Under the pieces are notes generated by a model. That model ran no database searches, had not been told where the DNA came from, and worked only from the letters and a program-made list of their open reading frames with translations. DNA of 64,000 nucleotides from Hevea brasiliensis (taxonomy: Eukaryota > Streptophyta > Magnoliopsida > Malpighiales > Euphorbiaceae): NCBI RefSeq assembly GCF_030052815.1, contig NC_079499.1:83305183-83369182 (forward strand), read 5' to 3'. A program made the position numbers and the translations under genes. Positions within the stretch are counted from its first letter, which is position 1. Every line of letters starts with the position of its first letter. Positions 1 to 9,940 of the stretch are shown here, piece after piece.

Positions 1-756
1 GCAAATAATATCAGAAATTAAGTCTACTAAAAAATGTAAACATGCATTCTGCATACTTATTTTTATTATATTTTATTTTATTTTATATTGTCACCACTAA
101 GCAGAATTGCTTAGCGCGTCGCTTTTGCCACGTGCAAGTACTGGAGACGTAGTTGGGGAGCCCAGCAGACATCAGACAGGGTGAGCCTTCAGAGCTGCAT
201 CCGGGGTCCAGAGTCACCTCACATATGCACTGCATATGGTAGGACATTAGGATTTTAGGTAGCATTTTGTATTTTGCATTTTGTATTATGTATTAGTTTT
301 GGGATTGTAACTATCAACTCTTGTAATTATGTAATAATGTAAATATATGAAATTTCATGTTATCGAAATTTTCTGTATAATGTATGTTGATAAATGAAAT
401 GTTGAGAAATATTTATGAATATGCTTCAAGTGATGAAGTGAATAGAAAAGTTTTGAAAATAGTATTGTGATTTGAGATTGAGATTTTGAGATTGACTTGA
501 AATGTGTATAATGGAGTTTGGATTTGGAAATTATATTGGAAGTGTTTTTAAACAGGTTCAGAAGAACTGTTTTTCCAATTTACAGCCGGCACTCTACCGG
601 ATTTTCTATAAAATTTGCGAAAAAATTCAGATTTATCAAAATTGAAAATAAATGAATTAAAAGGGATAAATTGTAATAGAAACATAAATTAGTGCTCCGG
701 CACACTGAGTGGCATAACTTGCTCGGCTACACTGTAAACGAGTAAGGGTGGTCACA
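1..756 (+). mobile_element. Gypsy LTR (family B), 3' part, cut by window start
   Basis: This is the last part of a long LTR in plus orientation. It matches the 3' part of the solo LTR at 16881-20995: a hairpin after CACCACTAAGC, a CAGGTACTG-like site, and the terminal block with GCTCGGCTACACTGTAA ending in a TG..CA-type terminus. The rest lies left of the window. The next five bases, ATTTT (757-761), could be its target duplication, but the left copy is out of view. Confidence 0.7.
97..114 (+). other. LTR hairpin (CTAAGCA / TGCTTAG)
   Basis: Seven-bp perfect stem with a four-base loop, preceded by CAC and followed by CG. It is the family B version of a hairpin found in all better-preserved LTRs here. 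TATA-like repeats precede it at about 65-90. Confidence 0.65.
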
Positions 757-1077
757 ATTTTAAAGCCATAGGAACCTCAATGACCCTTCTCTGGAGTCCC
801 AAAAATTATTTTATGAATTTTTCCCCTGGTCTAGGGCTCTTAGTTGCGAGAACCGCAACTTTTCACTGGGTTACCCATCACTAGGGCACCGACTCATTTA
901 ACTTGGTTGTATTTTATTTCTAAAATTTTTCCTAAATTTTTCTTGTTAATATTTGAGTTAATTATAGTTCCTCACTTTAGTTTAAATATTTTTTTTTCCG
1001 GACATTCTAGCTGTCTGGACCGACACTGGTCACCGAAGCAGTAGAATGTACGGTGTTGCTATAGGGAGGGTGTTACA
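757..1077 (-). mobile_element. Gypsy LTR (family B), 5' end fragment, minus strand
   Basis: Read on the minus strand, this begins with TGTAACACCCTCCC at 1077 and follows the first 320 bp of family B LTRs (compare 58080-58396). It includes the CTAGTGATGGGTAACCCAGTG block. It opposes the plus-oriented LTR ending at 756. The simplest reading is that the plus LTR inserted into this minus LTR and the rest lies outside the window. Confidence 0.65.
851..905 (-). other. 5S rRNA-like block in LTR
   Basis: On the minus strand the order is AGTTAAATGAG, CTAGTGATGGGTAACC, CAGTGAAAAGTTGC. It parallels plant 5S rRNA AGTTAAGCG ... CTAGGATGGGTGACC ... TGGGAAGT, but is more decayed than the copy at 9883. Confidence 0.5.
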
Positions 1078-1129
1078 ATCAAACTTGCCACAATAGTGGC
1101 AATGACCATTGAACCTTTTAGTTCTTGGT

Positions 1130-2298
1130 CTATATGCATGAGAGTGTACGGTGTGGTCTCATGCGACCATTCTTTTTGTGTCCATTATGTGTAAGTGAGC
1201 ATAAAGCATGGTGAGTTGGTTCTTGTCCTTTAGGATTTGACATTTTTGGACTAGGCACTTGGGGACTAGGCTCATTAGAACTAGTTGCTTTAATAAAGAT
1301 GGTCTTGGAAGGAGGTGTTTGGGCAAATTTGCTAGAGCCAAGTCCATACTTGATGCTAGGAGACCTTTGAGAGTCCAAAATTGCATTAAGTTTGTCCTTT
1401 TCTTTAGCAAATTTGGAAAGAGAAGTTTTTAGCTCAATAATTTCATTTCTCCACTTCTCATTTTCTAATGAGAGCTCATCTAAGGATTTTTACATATCAT
1501 TATCTAAAGGTCTACGAGGTCTCATTCTCCTTCCTTAAACTAGCAAGCTCACTTTTAAAAAGTTTATTTTTCTTGTGACTTAATTCTTATTCATCATTCA
1601 TAACTTTAGGAGCACTAACTAGTTAATCATAGGAAAATTCAGCAACATCATCATTTAAAGTTACCTTCATTAGAGCTTTCCTTCATTGCCATGAAGCACA
1701 TTTGGGCCACTTCATCATTGGTCTCTTCACCTTCACATCTTATGGATATTGAACATTCCACGCTTCTTGTTCTTCTTGATTCTTTTTCATTATCTTCTAA
1801 AGCAATTAAGTGCATGTCAATCATGTAGTGTTTTTTAAAGCTTTGTTCATGAGTGTTATCCACTTGTGGCACTTGCTCCATTTGTTGATGAGAGGAATAG
1901 TTTTTTATGTTCTCAACTTCATCAACTTGACAACAATGGTTAGAATTGTACATAGAATCGAGAGAATCCCATATATCTTTAGCATTGGAGCATTTAGAAA
2001 TTTTAGCATAATAAAAATCATTTAAAGAAATTCTCAATATATGCATAGCTCTTATAGTCAAAGAAAACATATACTTATCATGTATGCTCCATTCACCCTT
2101 TGTCTTTGGTACATGCTCACCATCTATTACTTTGATAGGAATGAAGGGACCATTTTCAATTATATCCCTTAAGTCCACTCCTTCTGACTTGAGGAAGTCA
2201 TACATCCTATTCTTCTAAAAGAGAAAATCATTTCCATCAAAGAAAGGGGGTTTTAATGTCAATTGACTTTCTTGAGCTTGTGAGTTGAGGGTTACCAT
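1130..2298 (-). pseudogene. Ty1/Copia gag relic
   Basis: From an ATG at 2298 the minus strand reads MVTLNSQAQESQ, then a PPFFDGNDF segment, then MYDFLKSEGVD and KGEWSIHDKYMFSLTIRAM. This is the N-terminal gag pattern of plant Copia elements (DUF4219/UBN2 type). The tryptophan expected before KNRMYDF is a TAG stop. Later pieces in shifted frames include DEVAQMCFMAM and KFAKEKDKLNAILDSQR, both typical of Copia gag. The expected zinc-knuckle region near 1180 is decayed. The reading is lost near 1078, where Gypsy LTR sequence begins, so protease and pol are absent. It is a broken fossil. Assignment to Copia is confident; finer lineage is not. Confidence 0.75.
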
Positions 2299-2343
2299 GA
2301 TCTTTGCTCCAAGATGGTTAAATCTTAAGAAAATGGAGACTCA

Positions 2344-2355
2344 GCTCTGATACCA
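2344..2355 (-). other. Copia primer-binding site
   Basis: The minus strand reads TGGTATCAGAGC, the standard match to the 3' end of plant initiator Met-tRNA. It lies 46 bp upstream of the Copia gag ATG. Its LTR lies across the A1 insertion, at 13574 onward. Confidence 0.75.
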
Positions 2356-2537
2356 CTGGTTGTGTAACACCCCTATGTTCGGTAGTGCGTTCTACTGTTC
2401 CGGTGACCAGTGTTGTCCGAACAGCTAGAATGCCTAGAACTACACTTCGATATGAGTGAGGAGACATAAAATAATGAAATACAAGAAAAGAAAATACAAG
2501 AAAAACAAAAGAAAAATAATAGCAAAGAAATGTAACC

Positions 2538-2595
2538 AAGTTAAGCGAGCCGAGAACCCTAGCGATGGGTGATCGCATCGGGAAGTCACGGCGTG
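2538..2595 (+). other. 5S rRNA-like block in A1 5' LTR
   Basis: AAGTTAAGCG, then CCTAGCGATGGGTGA, then GGGAAGTC, in the order found in plant 5S rRNA (box A to box C region), with a 7-bp shorter spacer. It starts 175 bp from the LTR start. Confidence 0.7.
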
Positions 2596-5555
2596 AACCG
2601 TTGACTAGCCCTGGACTGCGAGGAACCCTGAAAAATATTTTCAGGACTTAAATAGACCCCTATTGAAGTATAAATACCATAAGAAATATTAAATAAAAAT
2701 TTAATAGTTAGTACAAAGAAAAGTGAGAAATCGAAAAACCGATAAAACCCAGTGTTACCGAAAAATCGGGAATGCAACCCCAACAGGGGCATTGTGGTCG
2801 TTTGACACCCCGAGTTGTCTTTTGACCTAAATGTCCATTGAAAATACATGATATTACACTTGGAAAATATAATGAAACATTAAATTAGGGGTACCTAATA
2901 TAAATAGCAAAAATGGGATTCAAATTGAGTAATTAACACATTTAACTTATAATGTAATTAAATATTGGTGAGTGGAGCACTTTGGGGATTAAATAAACAT
3001 CATATGGGCAGGTGTACTTCCACTAAACACTTCACCATCTTCATCCATTCTTCCATGCCGAAAAGAAGAGTTCCAAATCCTCCATTGCCGCATTTATTCA
3101 AGCTTCCAAATCTCCTCCATTTTCACCTCCAAACACCAAAGTCACTTCACCAATCTTGATCCCCACCTCACAAGGAAGAAGTAGATACTAAATTTAAGGA
3201 GTTTGGTGAAGATTTAACAAGCCTCATCAATAGGTAAGTTTTTGATTTTTATTATTGTTTTGTTAAAGTTTGTAAGGATGTTATGGGTATTTGATTTATG
3301 GAGAGATTTTTGAGGTTTGATGTTGAATGGGGATGTGTACTTTTGGCAGCCATGAAAATTCCTTGAAGACAGTTTACTTTTGCTTGTAAATGGTGGATTA
3401 AAGGATTGATTAAATGTTTATGTGTGTAGGAAATTATTTGGGTGATGTATACTTAGTATATGTGAATGTGTATTGAAATTTGAGTGCTTGGAAATTTAGG
3501 GAATGTAATGCATGAATCGGCAGCCTGGTTTGGTGAACCATAAGGATGTTATTTCACATTTCGATTATGGAATATTAATGTTGAATTGTGTTAATTGTTA
3601 TGGCAGTTTGGGTATATGTGTGATGGTGTGAAGTTGGACATGTAAATGAGCATGAATAGGTGATTAAATTGTTGTAAATGAGTTTGACAAATTCTGCACT
3701 TTATGGTGTATGTTGAATGTGATTGTAAGCTGCCAAAATGATCAAAAATATGTGGTAAAATATGTTTAGGTTAGGGTACAAACCAGAATTGGCATGAAGG
3801 TAAAGTTTGGTAAGTCTTAAAGGTGATCTTGATGAGTATAAACAAAATGTAATAGGGCAGTTTGTGTTTTGGGCTTAAAACCTTAAGAGTGTGGCTCCAA
3901 TTGGTATGAGACCAATTGGAGTTGAAACTAGGCACAAAATGTGCCAACTTTCATGAAGGAAGCTTGCGAAAATTCTGCTTGCAAGGTAGCTTGAAAAATG
4001 ACCAAATCCGGATTAAGTGCAAATAAGGCCTGAAAATTGACCATTTGGGCGGCAGTTAGTGTTTTGGCCATAACTCACTCAAAACAGGTCCAATTGACCT
4101 GACATTTTGACCATGAATAGTTAAGACCTATATCTACAAGTCTTATGAAGACACTAAAGCTCTGAAATGACCATAAGCAAGTCAAACAGCTTGCACAAGT
4201 TCGGGTCCAAAAACTGGCCGAACCAAAATTGACCTAAAGTGACCTAAAGTGACTAATTTGATGCATTTCGACCAGCAATAGTAAAATAACCATAACTTAA
4301 TTTACATAACTCAGAATGACATGAAATTTTGCCCCACGTGCAATAAGACATAGAACTACAAGTTTTTAGTTTTGACCGAAACCCGAAAACTAAGGGAACT
4401 AGGTCGTCCGGCTAGGTCAAACTAGTATCCCGGAATCCAGCAAGTTGCAATAAAACGCAGTATACATGGAAATGAAATTGGTAACATGTACTAACCCTAA
4501 AACACTATCGAATGTGACATATTAGTAACATTAAAACCTAATTTACCTAGAACGCATTGAGGGTCGACATATTAGGTGATTAAGCAAATCATAGAATTCA
4601 GCGAATTAATTATCAAGCATTATCGTCAGAGACAGTTTAAATGAGTACTGAAACATCTCAAATTGTGTTTCTCAGTTAGCAAAGACTCAGGGAAAGGGAA
4701 GGAAACACTGAGTGAAGGCCAGGAGACAGTTATCAGAGGTTTGTGAGCAATAGTTATTTCTTTTGAATTTTTCAATTGAAATAATTTATGATTATCTGTA
4801 TGTCATTGTTTTAAATTATGTTTGTGCACAATAATTTTGACTTCTCATTTTCTACTTAAAAATTTAATTGAACATTATAGTTTTAAATTATGTCCGTGCA
4901 TAATACCTTTATATTCACTGCTTTTACTAGCAAATTGATTTAGAGAAATGAGTTATGAATAATTTTTGATTGCTTTGGTTTTGGGAATATTATTTGGAAA
5001 TTATTGTGTTGCCAACTTTGCAAATAGAAATTTTGAGATAAAATGTGATTTATGGTTTGTATGAAATATTATGATTTGAAATTGTTTTGATTCACACTTG
5101 GCATGACACTGTTACTATGTTCCTCCTCCATTTATGGGGTGAGTGTGATATATTCCTCCCTCTTTGACCTATTAGTCTGGGGTGAGTGTGATTATGTTCC
5201 TCCCTCTTTGACTTGCCAGTCTGAGGTGAGTGTGGATGAGTACTCATTATTCAGCTAGCTTCCTCCCTCCTTGATTTCGATTATTGGGGTGAGTGTGTCT
5301 TGTCGTGGTGTACAACACGGCATGTGTGGAAAAATTGTGTCATGGCTTAAATTGTGATATTGATCGGCAACACTATATTATTCAATTATTTGATCAAATT
5401 GTGTTATTGATGGGCAAAACTGTATTATTCAGTTATTTGATCAAATTGTGTTATTGATTGGCAAAACTGCGTTACTCAGTTATTTGATCAAATTTGTATT
5501 ATATGAACTTTGTAAATTTTGTGAACTATTTGATTTGTGAATTGTCAATAAAAGA

Positions 5556-5612
5556 TTTATATATATCGCATTTCAAATTGTTATTGTGCACCACTGAGTA
5601 AATTTTACTCAG
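5556..5612 (+). promoter_or_regulatory. Inferred Gypsy core promoter: TATA plus leader hairpin (copy 1)
   Basis: TTTATATATAT at 5556-5566 is followed 28 bp later by a perfect 9-bp hairpin (5594-5612, CTGAGTAAA/TTTACTCAG, one-base centre). RNA starting about 30 bp after the TATA would begin at or just before the hairpin. A CNGTCG(C/T)AGGTAGAC site follows near 5630. The promoter role is inference. Confidence 0.5.
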
Positions 5613-5759
5613 CGATAGCTTTTCATTGCTGTCGTAGGTAGACAGACTGACAGGGCAGCAGACTAGGCTACTAGTACTACATTGAGAGATCATCGGGTAT
5701 ATTGAGTATACCACATTTTGCATTTTGTAATGTATGTTCACTGTATGTATATATTGTTC

Positions 5760-6310
5760 TTGATTTTGATTATTGGGGTGAGTGTGTCTTGTCGTGGTGT
5801 ACAACACGGCATGTGTGGAAAAATTGTGTCATGGCCTAAATTATGTTATCGATTGGCAACATTGTATTATTCAGTTATTTGATCGAATTGTGTTATTGAT
5901 TTGCAAAACGGTATTATTCATTTATTTGATCGAATTGTGTTATTGATTTGCAAAACGGTATTATTCAATTATTTGATCGAATTGTGTTATTGATTTGCAA
6001 AACGGTATTGTTCAATTACTTGATCAAATTTGTGTTAGGTGAATTTTGTAAATTGTGAGATGGAATTGTGAATCATTTGATTTGTGAACTGCCAATAAAA
6101 AGATTTATATATCGCATTTCAAATTGTTATTGTGCACCACTGAGTAAATTTTACTCAGCGATAGCTTTTCATTCTTTATCATAAGTAGACATGACGAGCG
6201 TGACACTACTAGGTCGCTAGTACTACATTGAGAGATCATCGGGTATATTGAGTATACCACATTTTGCATTTTATCTTGTATTGTATGTTCCTTTGTATGT
6301 ATATATTGTT
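5760..6310 (+). repeat. Second copy of a tandem duplication inside A1 5' LTR
   Basis: Sequence from TTGATTT(C/T)GATTATTGGGG through TACAACACGGCATGTG, the 47-bp units, TATA, hairpin and TTGTATGTATATATTGTTCTTG occurs at 5271-5759 and again here. The 3' LTR has it once. The second copy also carries four 47-bp units (about 5845-6030) against about three in the first. Confidence 0.85.
6104..6158 (+). promoter_or_regulatory. Inferred Gypsy core promoter: TATA plus leader hairpin (copy 2)
   Basis: TTTATATAT at 6104-6112 and the same 9-bp hairpin at 6140-6158. Because of the LTR duplication, the 5' LTR has two promoter-hairpin sets where the 3' LTR has one. Confidence 0.5.
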
Positions 6311-6789
6311 CTTGGTTTTGAGCAGTTGTAAATTAAAATTGTACATTGAAGTTGTAAAGTAAATTATGAGTTATTTTGGCTTGTAAAATTTGTATTGTAT
6401 TTCTTTTATCTCAGTCTTTGAAAAATTATTGTGGATTTGAGTTGAAAAACATATTGTGTTAAATTATGTTGGAGTTTGAGATTGAGAAAAATATTGAAGT
6501 GCTTTTTACAGGTTTTTGACGAACTGTTTTGTCCAAAATACAGATGGCACTCTGCCAAAATTTTTAAAGAAATTATTAATAGTCCAAGTGTGTTAGCTGT
6601 TTTACTTCAGTTCAAAAAGGTTTTTAACACCTGTAAATAGTCCTCACCACTATAAAAAGAAGTAAGAAAAGTTTTAAAATCCCTTGTAGTGTATTTAATG
6701 GGTTATCAGTAGACAAAGTTGGTAATTCATTAGGTATACTACGGGATCATGTTATGCCTTACAGAGGGGTAGGGTGTGACATGTTTTAG

Positions 6790-6801
6790 TGGTATCAGAG
6801 C
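6790..6801 (+). other. A1 primer-binding site (iMet tRNA)
   Basis: TGGTATCAGAGC, 8 bp after the LTR end, complementary to the 3' end of plant initiator Met-tRNA. Confidence 0.9.
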
Positions 6802-7635
6802 TAGTTTTTAAATTCTATTTTCACAAGTTTTTTGAATATTCTTTCTTTATAGTACAACTGCTCAATGTCATTGTTTGATACATATAGTACATTACATTAT
6901 AAATATGCACTAACGGGAGGAAATCTCCTTGTGTTATTTGTTCAGGAGATCTAAGATCCTCGCATTGACCATGGAAGAGGGTGATCATTCAGTCGATCAG
7001 TCTATAGAGGCTGAGGTGCAAGGGGATGCCCCAGCCCTACACAATGTCAGAGGATCAGTAGCACCAGCCCCTGCAGTACCGCAGTTTCCTGCTCAGTTCG
7101 CTCAACAGATGGCTGCAATGTTCCAACAAATGGCTGGTAATGTGCCTACTCAAGTCCCAATACAGACACCAGTGGTACAACCACAGTCTTCTGCTAGATA
7201 GTATGACAAATTGATGAAATATGGGGCTACAGAGTTCAAGGGGACAGTAGATCCTCTGGAGGCAGAACAATGGTTAGAGAGGATGGATAGGGTATTCAAG
7301 AAACTACATTGCACGGAGGAGCTCAGATTTGAATACTCAGTATCTTTGCTACAGGGGGATGCTTATGACTGGTGGAAAACCATTCCCCACAGTCTGGTAG
7401 AACCTGCAGTGCTAACATGGAATGACTTTCTTAGGCAATTCAGACAAAAATATGTCCCCGATGCTTATGTAGACCAGAAGCTGCAAGAGTTCCTAAGTCT
7501 GAAACAGGGGAGTAGATCGGTGGCTGAATATGAAAGGGAATTTTTGTAATGGCCTGGCCCACTAGTGATATTATCCGCTTTGGGCCGAAGCCCTCATGGT
7601 TTTAAAACGCGTCAATAGGGGTTACGAACCACCAA

Positions 7636-7678
7636 CTTATAAACCCAGCATCTCTCCCGTGTTTTGCCGATGTGGGAT
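7636..7678 (-). promoter_or_regulatory. snRNA-type USE and TATA, TRIM-1 LTR copy 1
   Basis: On the minus strand ATCCCACATCG (7668-7678) is followed after exactly 24 bp by TTTATAAG (7636-7643). This is the upstream sequence element and TATA arrangement of plant snRNA genes; 24 bp is the U6/U3 (Pol III) type spacing. Confidence 0.65.
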
Positions 7679-7876
7679 TTGCCTAGGGTGTTACAATCCA
7701 CCCCCCTTATGGGACTCAGCGTCCTCGCTGAGGTTTGCCCCACCGTCGTTCAAGGTTGCATGCGGAGCGGCTCTGATACCACAAATGTAATGGCCCGGCC
7801 CACTAGTGATATTATCCGCTCTGGGCCGAAGCCCTCACGGTTTTAAAACGCGTCAATAGGGGTTACGAACCACCAA

Positions 7877-7919
7877 CTTATAAACCCAGCATCTCTCCCG
7901 TGTTTTGCCGATGTGGGAT
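7877..7919 (-). promoter_or_regulatory. snRNA-type USE and TATA, TRIM-1 LTR copy 2
   Basis: Same motif pair in the second LTR: ATCCCACATCG at 7909-7919 and TTTATAAG at 7877-7884, gap 24 bp. Confidence 0.65.
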
Positions 7920-8663
7920 TTGCCTAGGGTGTTACAATTTTCCCGCCTCAGCCATTATGCAGTAAGTCTACTTTCTACCAGTAGGGAGAGATGTAAGAGG
8001 TTTGAAACCGGCTTAAAGCCTAGTATCATATTACAAGTGGTCAGATTCAAACATAACAACTTCTCTGAACTTATTTCTCAAGCACTAGAATTAGAAAGAA
8101 TTGAATCTGAAGTGGCTCCTGAGAAAAAGAAATCAGAGAAGACAGAAAAAGAGGGAAAGTCAGTAGAACAGAGTTCTAGTGGTCCTACTGGAAAGAGGAA
8201 AAACTTTGGGGGATACAACCGAGGTAGTAAGAAGTCCGATAGAGATAGATTTTCTGGACAGAAACCACCTCGATCCAATCAACAAACTCAACAGAAACCC
8301 AGAAATGCGCTGTCAAATAGACTTTGTGAAACTTGTGGTAAACCACATAGTGGGGTATGTTATAGAGCCGTAGGAGCATGTTTTAATTGTGGAGAGAATG
8401 GTCATTTTGCTAGGGATTGTGTAAATCCATATTGTTCTGGATCATTTACTACACCAAAGGGATCAACCCAAGTTTCTACCCCAAAGAGTTCATCATCAGT
8501 TAGCAGAGGCAGAGGTAGAGGTAGGGGTAGTGCACCTAGAAGTCAGAGTACTGTGAATCAGCCAGAACAAGGTGATGCTTCAGCTGGAGTATACGCTATA
8601 CGGCAGAGAGAAGAGGCTGAGACTTTTGACATTGTTGCTGGTACTTTCTCAATTAGTAACTAA

Positions 8664-9692
8664 GATATATATATGTATTGTTTGACCTGGAGTTTGCATA
8701 ATTTTATGTTAGTATTAGAACTATATGTTCTGTTGTTATTCCTTTACAGGGGAATAAATTTTGATGCATTAGTGATTAGTCCTTTAAGATAAGGATTGTG
8801 ATAATAAGTGAAATTAGTTTTGAAAGAGTTTATCGGCGAAAAGTATTTTCTAACACACTATAAATTATAAAGCTAATTGGCGAGCCTACTTAAGGTAAGG
8901 CAAGAGGACGTAAAAGTAAGATGCAGTAATGGAATTGCTCTAGATGAGGGCAAGGATGTTACTGTTAGTAATTGCTAATAGATATTGTAATCAAAATAAG
9001 ATTCGAATATCAGTAAATTCAAAAAGGATAAAATATCAGAAAATTTGATCTATTGGGATGTATCGTAGTAACTATGCAATGTTCTTGATGTTTATACTGT
9101 AAGCTGCAGATTACAGTACTGACTTGAAATTATTTTATAGAGCTACGTACTACTCGATAATACACCAAGATGAGAATAGTTGCCAACGGCATCTGTTTTG
9201 GTATAGTTATTCCAGGACAGAATTTTATTGTTGGAAATAAGTTTGAAAATCCTACTTAGGGATTTAAAACTCAAAAGTTAGAATATCAAAAGGTTATAGT
9301 TTAGTACAAAAGGGAAGTAAGTTATAGAATATTGATAGATAAAAGGAGTTATGGAAGTAAAAATTCGAACAGTTGGTTCAGATATAACAAAAAAAATATT
9401 ACGAATGTGAGGAAGACTATTGACTAGAATGGTCAGAGGACCAACGAATAGATAAATCATTCTAACATGACCTCAAGGGTCATTCCAGAAGGAACATGAA
9501 CCAAAATATTAGACAGGACAATAGTAAGAGAAGATTGGTGTTATACAAACAAATTAAATGTTGTATTAGATTGTTAAAAGTCTTATACAAATTTGAGGAA
9601 AAGAAGATTATACGATCATATAGAAAGGAGAAAATAAACATATGACTATTGTAAGATGGCTATTGGGTAAAATTTCGTGGATGAAATTTATT
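8664..9692 (+). other. Decayed remainder of A1 internal region
   Basis: The first 150 bp retain faint protease homology in mixed frames (YVLFD, then CSVVIPLQGN, then a broken ALVISPL), matching the A2 protease region at 32890-32700. After that I find no RT, RNase H or integrase motif in any frame. The rest is AT-rich and purine-rich and looks non-coding. Whether it is decayed pol or captured filler cannot be told by eye. Confidence 0.6.
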
Positions 9693-9707
9693 TAAGAGGG
9701 GGAGAAT
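9693..9707 (+). other. A1 polypurine tract
   Basis: AAGAGGGGGAGAAT directly before the 3' LTR. Just upstream is a decayed form of the AAATTTCG..CGAAATTT dyad seen in A2 and B1. Confidence 0.85.
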
Positions 9708-9882
9708 TGTAACACCCCTATGTTCGGTAGTGCGTTCTACTGTTCCGGTGACCAGTGTTGTCCGGACAACTAGGATGCCTAGAACTACACTTCGATATAA
9801 GTGAGGAGACATAAAATAATGAAATACAAGAAAAGAAAATACAAGAAAAACAAAGAAAAAATAATAGCAAAGAAATGTAACC

Positions 9883-9940
9883 AAGTTAAGCGAGCCGAGA
9901 ACCCTAGCGATGGGTGACCGCACTGGGAAGTCACGGCGTG
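9883..9940 (+). other. 5S rRNA-like block in A1 3' LTR (best copy)
   Basis: AAGTTAAGCG, CTAGCGATGGGTGACC and CTGGGAAGTC appear in the same order as in plant 5S rRNA. GATGGGTGACC is an 11/11 match and TGGGAAGTC 9/9, one base further apart than in 5S. Confidence 0.75.

Larger units (their letters stand above)
2363..6781 (+). repeat. A1 5' LTR (4.4 kb)
   Basis: In order it holds: terminal TGTAACACC; a 5S-like block at 2538-2595; a long upstream part with a perfect dyad at 3895-3921 and another (GGCACA/TGTGCC) at 3931-3945; degenerate repeats of TGACCTGAAATTTT type near 4070-4400; 40-50 bp minisatellite units at 5105-5480; TATA box, hairpin and CAGGTA site, then a second copy of the last set; then the end. 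It is about 556 bp longer than the 3' LTR because 5271-5759 is tandemly repeated at 5760-6310. Small ORFs inside it look like chance. Confidence 0.92.
7545..7936 (-). mobile_element. TRIM-1 (terminal-repeat retrotransposon in miniature)
   Basis: A 392-bp element with two direct repeats of 151 bp each (7545-7695 and 7786-7936), TG..CA ends, and target duplication ATTTT at 7540-7544 and 7937-7941. In the 90-bp centre, on the minus strand, a primer site TGGTATCAGAGCC (7771-7783) lies next to one LTR and a GGGGGG-type polypurine tract next to the other. It has no coding capacity and must use proteins from other elements. The two LTRs differ at only a few bases. It sits in A1 gag, so it is younger than A1 and opposite in direction. 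Confidence 0.95.
6971..8663 (+). pseudogene. gag: A1 gag, broken by stops and a TRIM insertion
   Basis: The likely start is the ATG at 6971 (MEEGDHSVDQSIEAEVQGD), the same start as A2 gag at 34102. Capsid motifs DPLEAEQWLERMDRVF, YDWWKTIP and FRQKYVPDAYVDQKL are typical of Tekay/Del-type gag. The nucleocapsid knuckle CFNCGENGHFARDC (CX2CX4HX4C) is intact at 8379-8420, followed by a GRGRGRG tail. A TAG at 7199-7201 stands where A2 has CAG (Gln). At 7540-7941 the gene is interrupted by a TRIM and its 5-bp duplication; the frame is otherwise preserved across the site (EREF before, RLSHYA after). The ORF ends at 8663 just before the expected protease. High similarity to A2 gag shows A1 is a relative of that autonomous type. 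Confidence 0.9.

Noticed and set aside
2965..3159. ORF of 64 codons repeated at 10310-10504
   Set aside because: It is conserved only because it lies in the two LTR copies of A1. It has no domain and there is no sign of selection on the protein.
5271..6030. CRISPR-like array in the 47-bp repeats
   Set aside because: Repeats are head-to-tail without unique spacers, in a plant LTR; a minisatellite explains them.
9883..9940. A functional 5S rRNA gene
   Set aside because: Only the internal promoter region is similar. The 5' third and the ends of 5S are absent, and a spacer is shortened.
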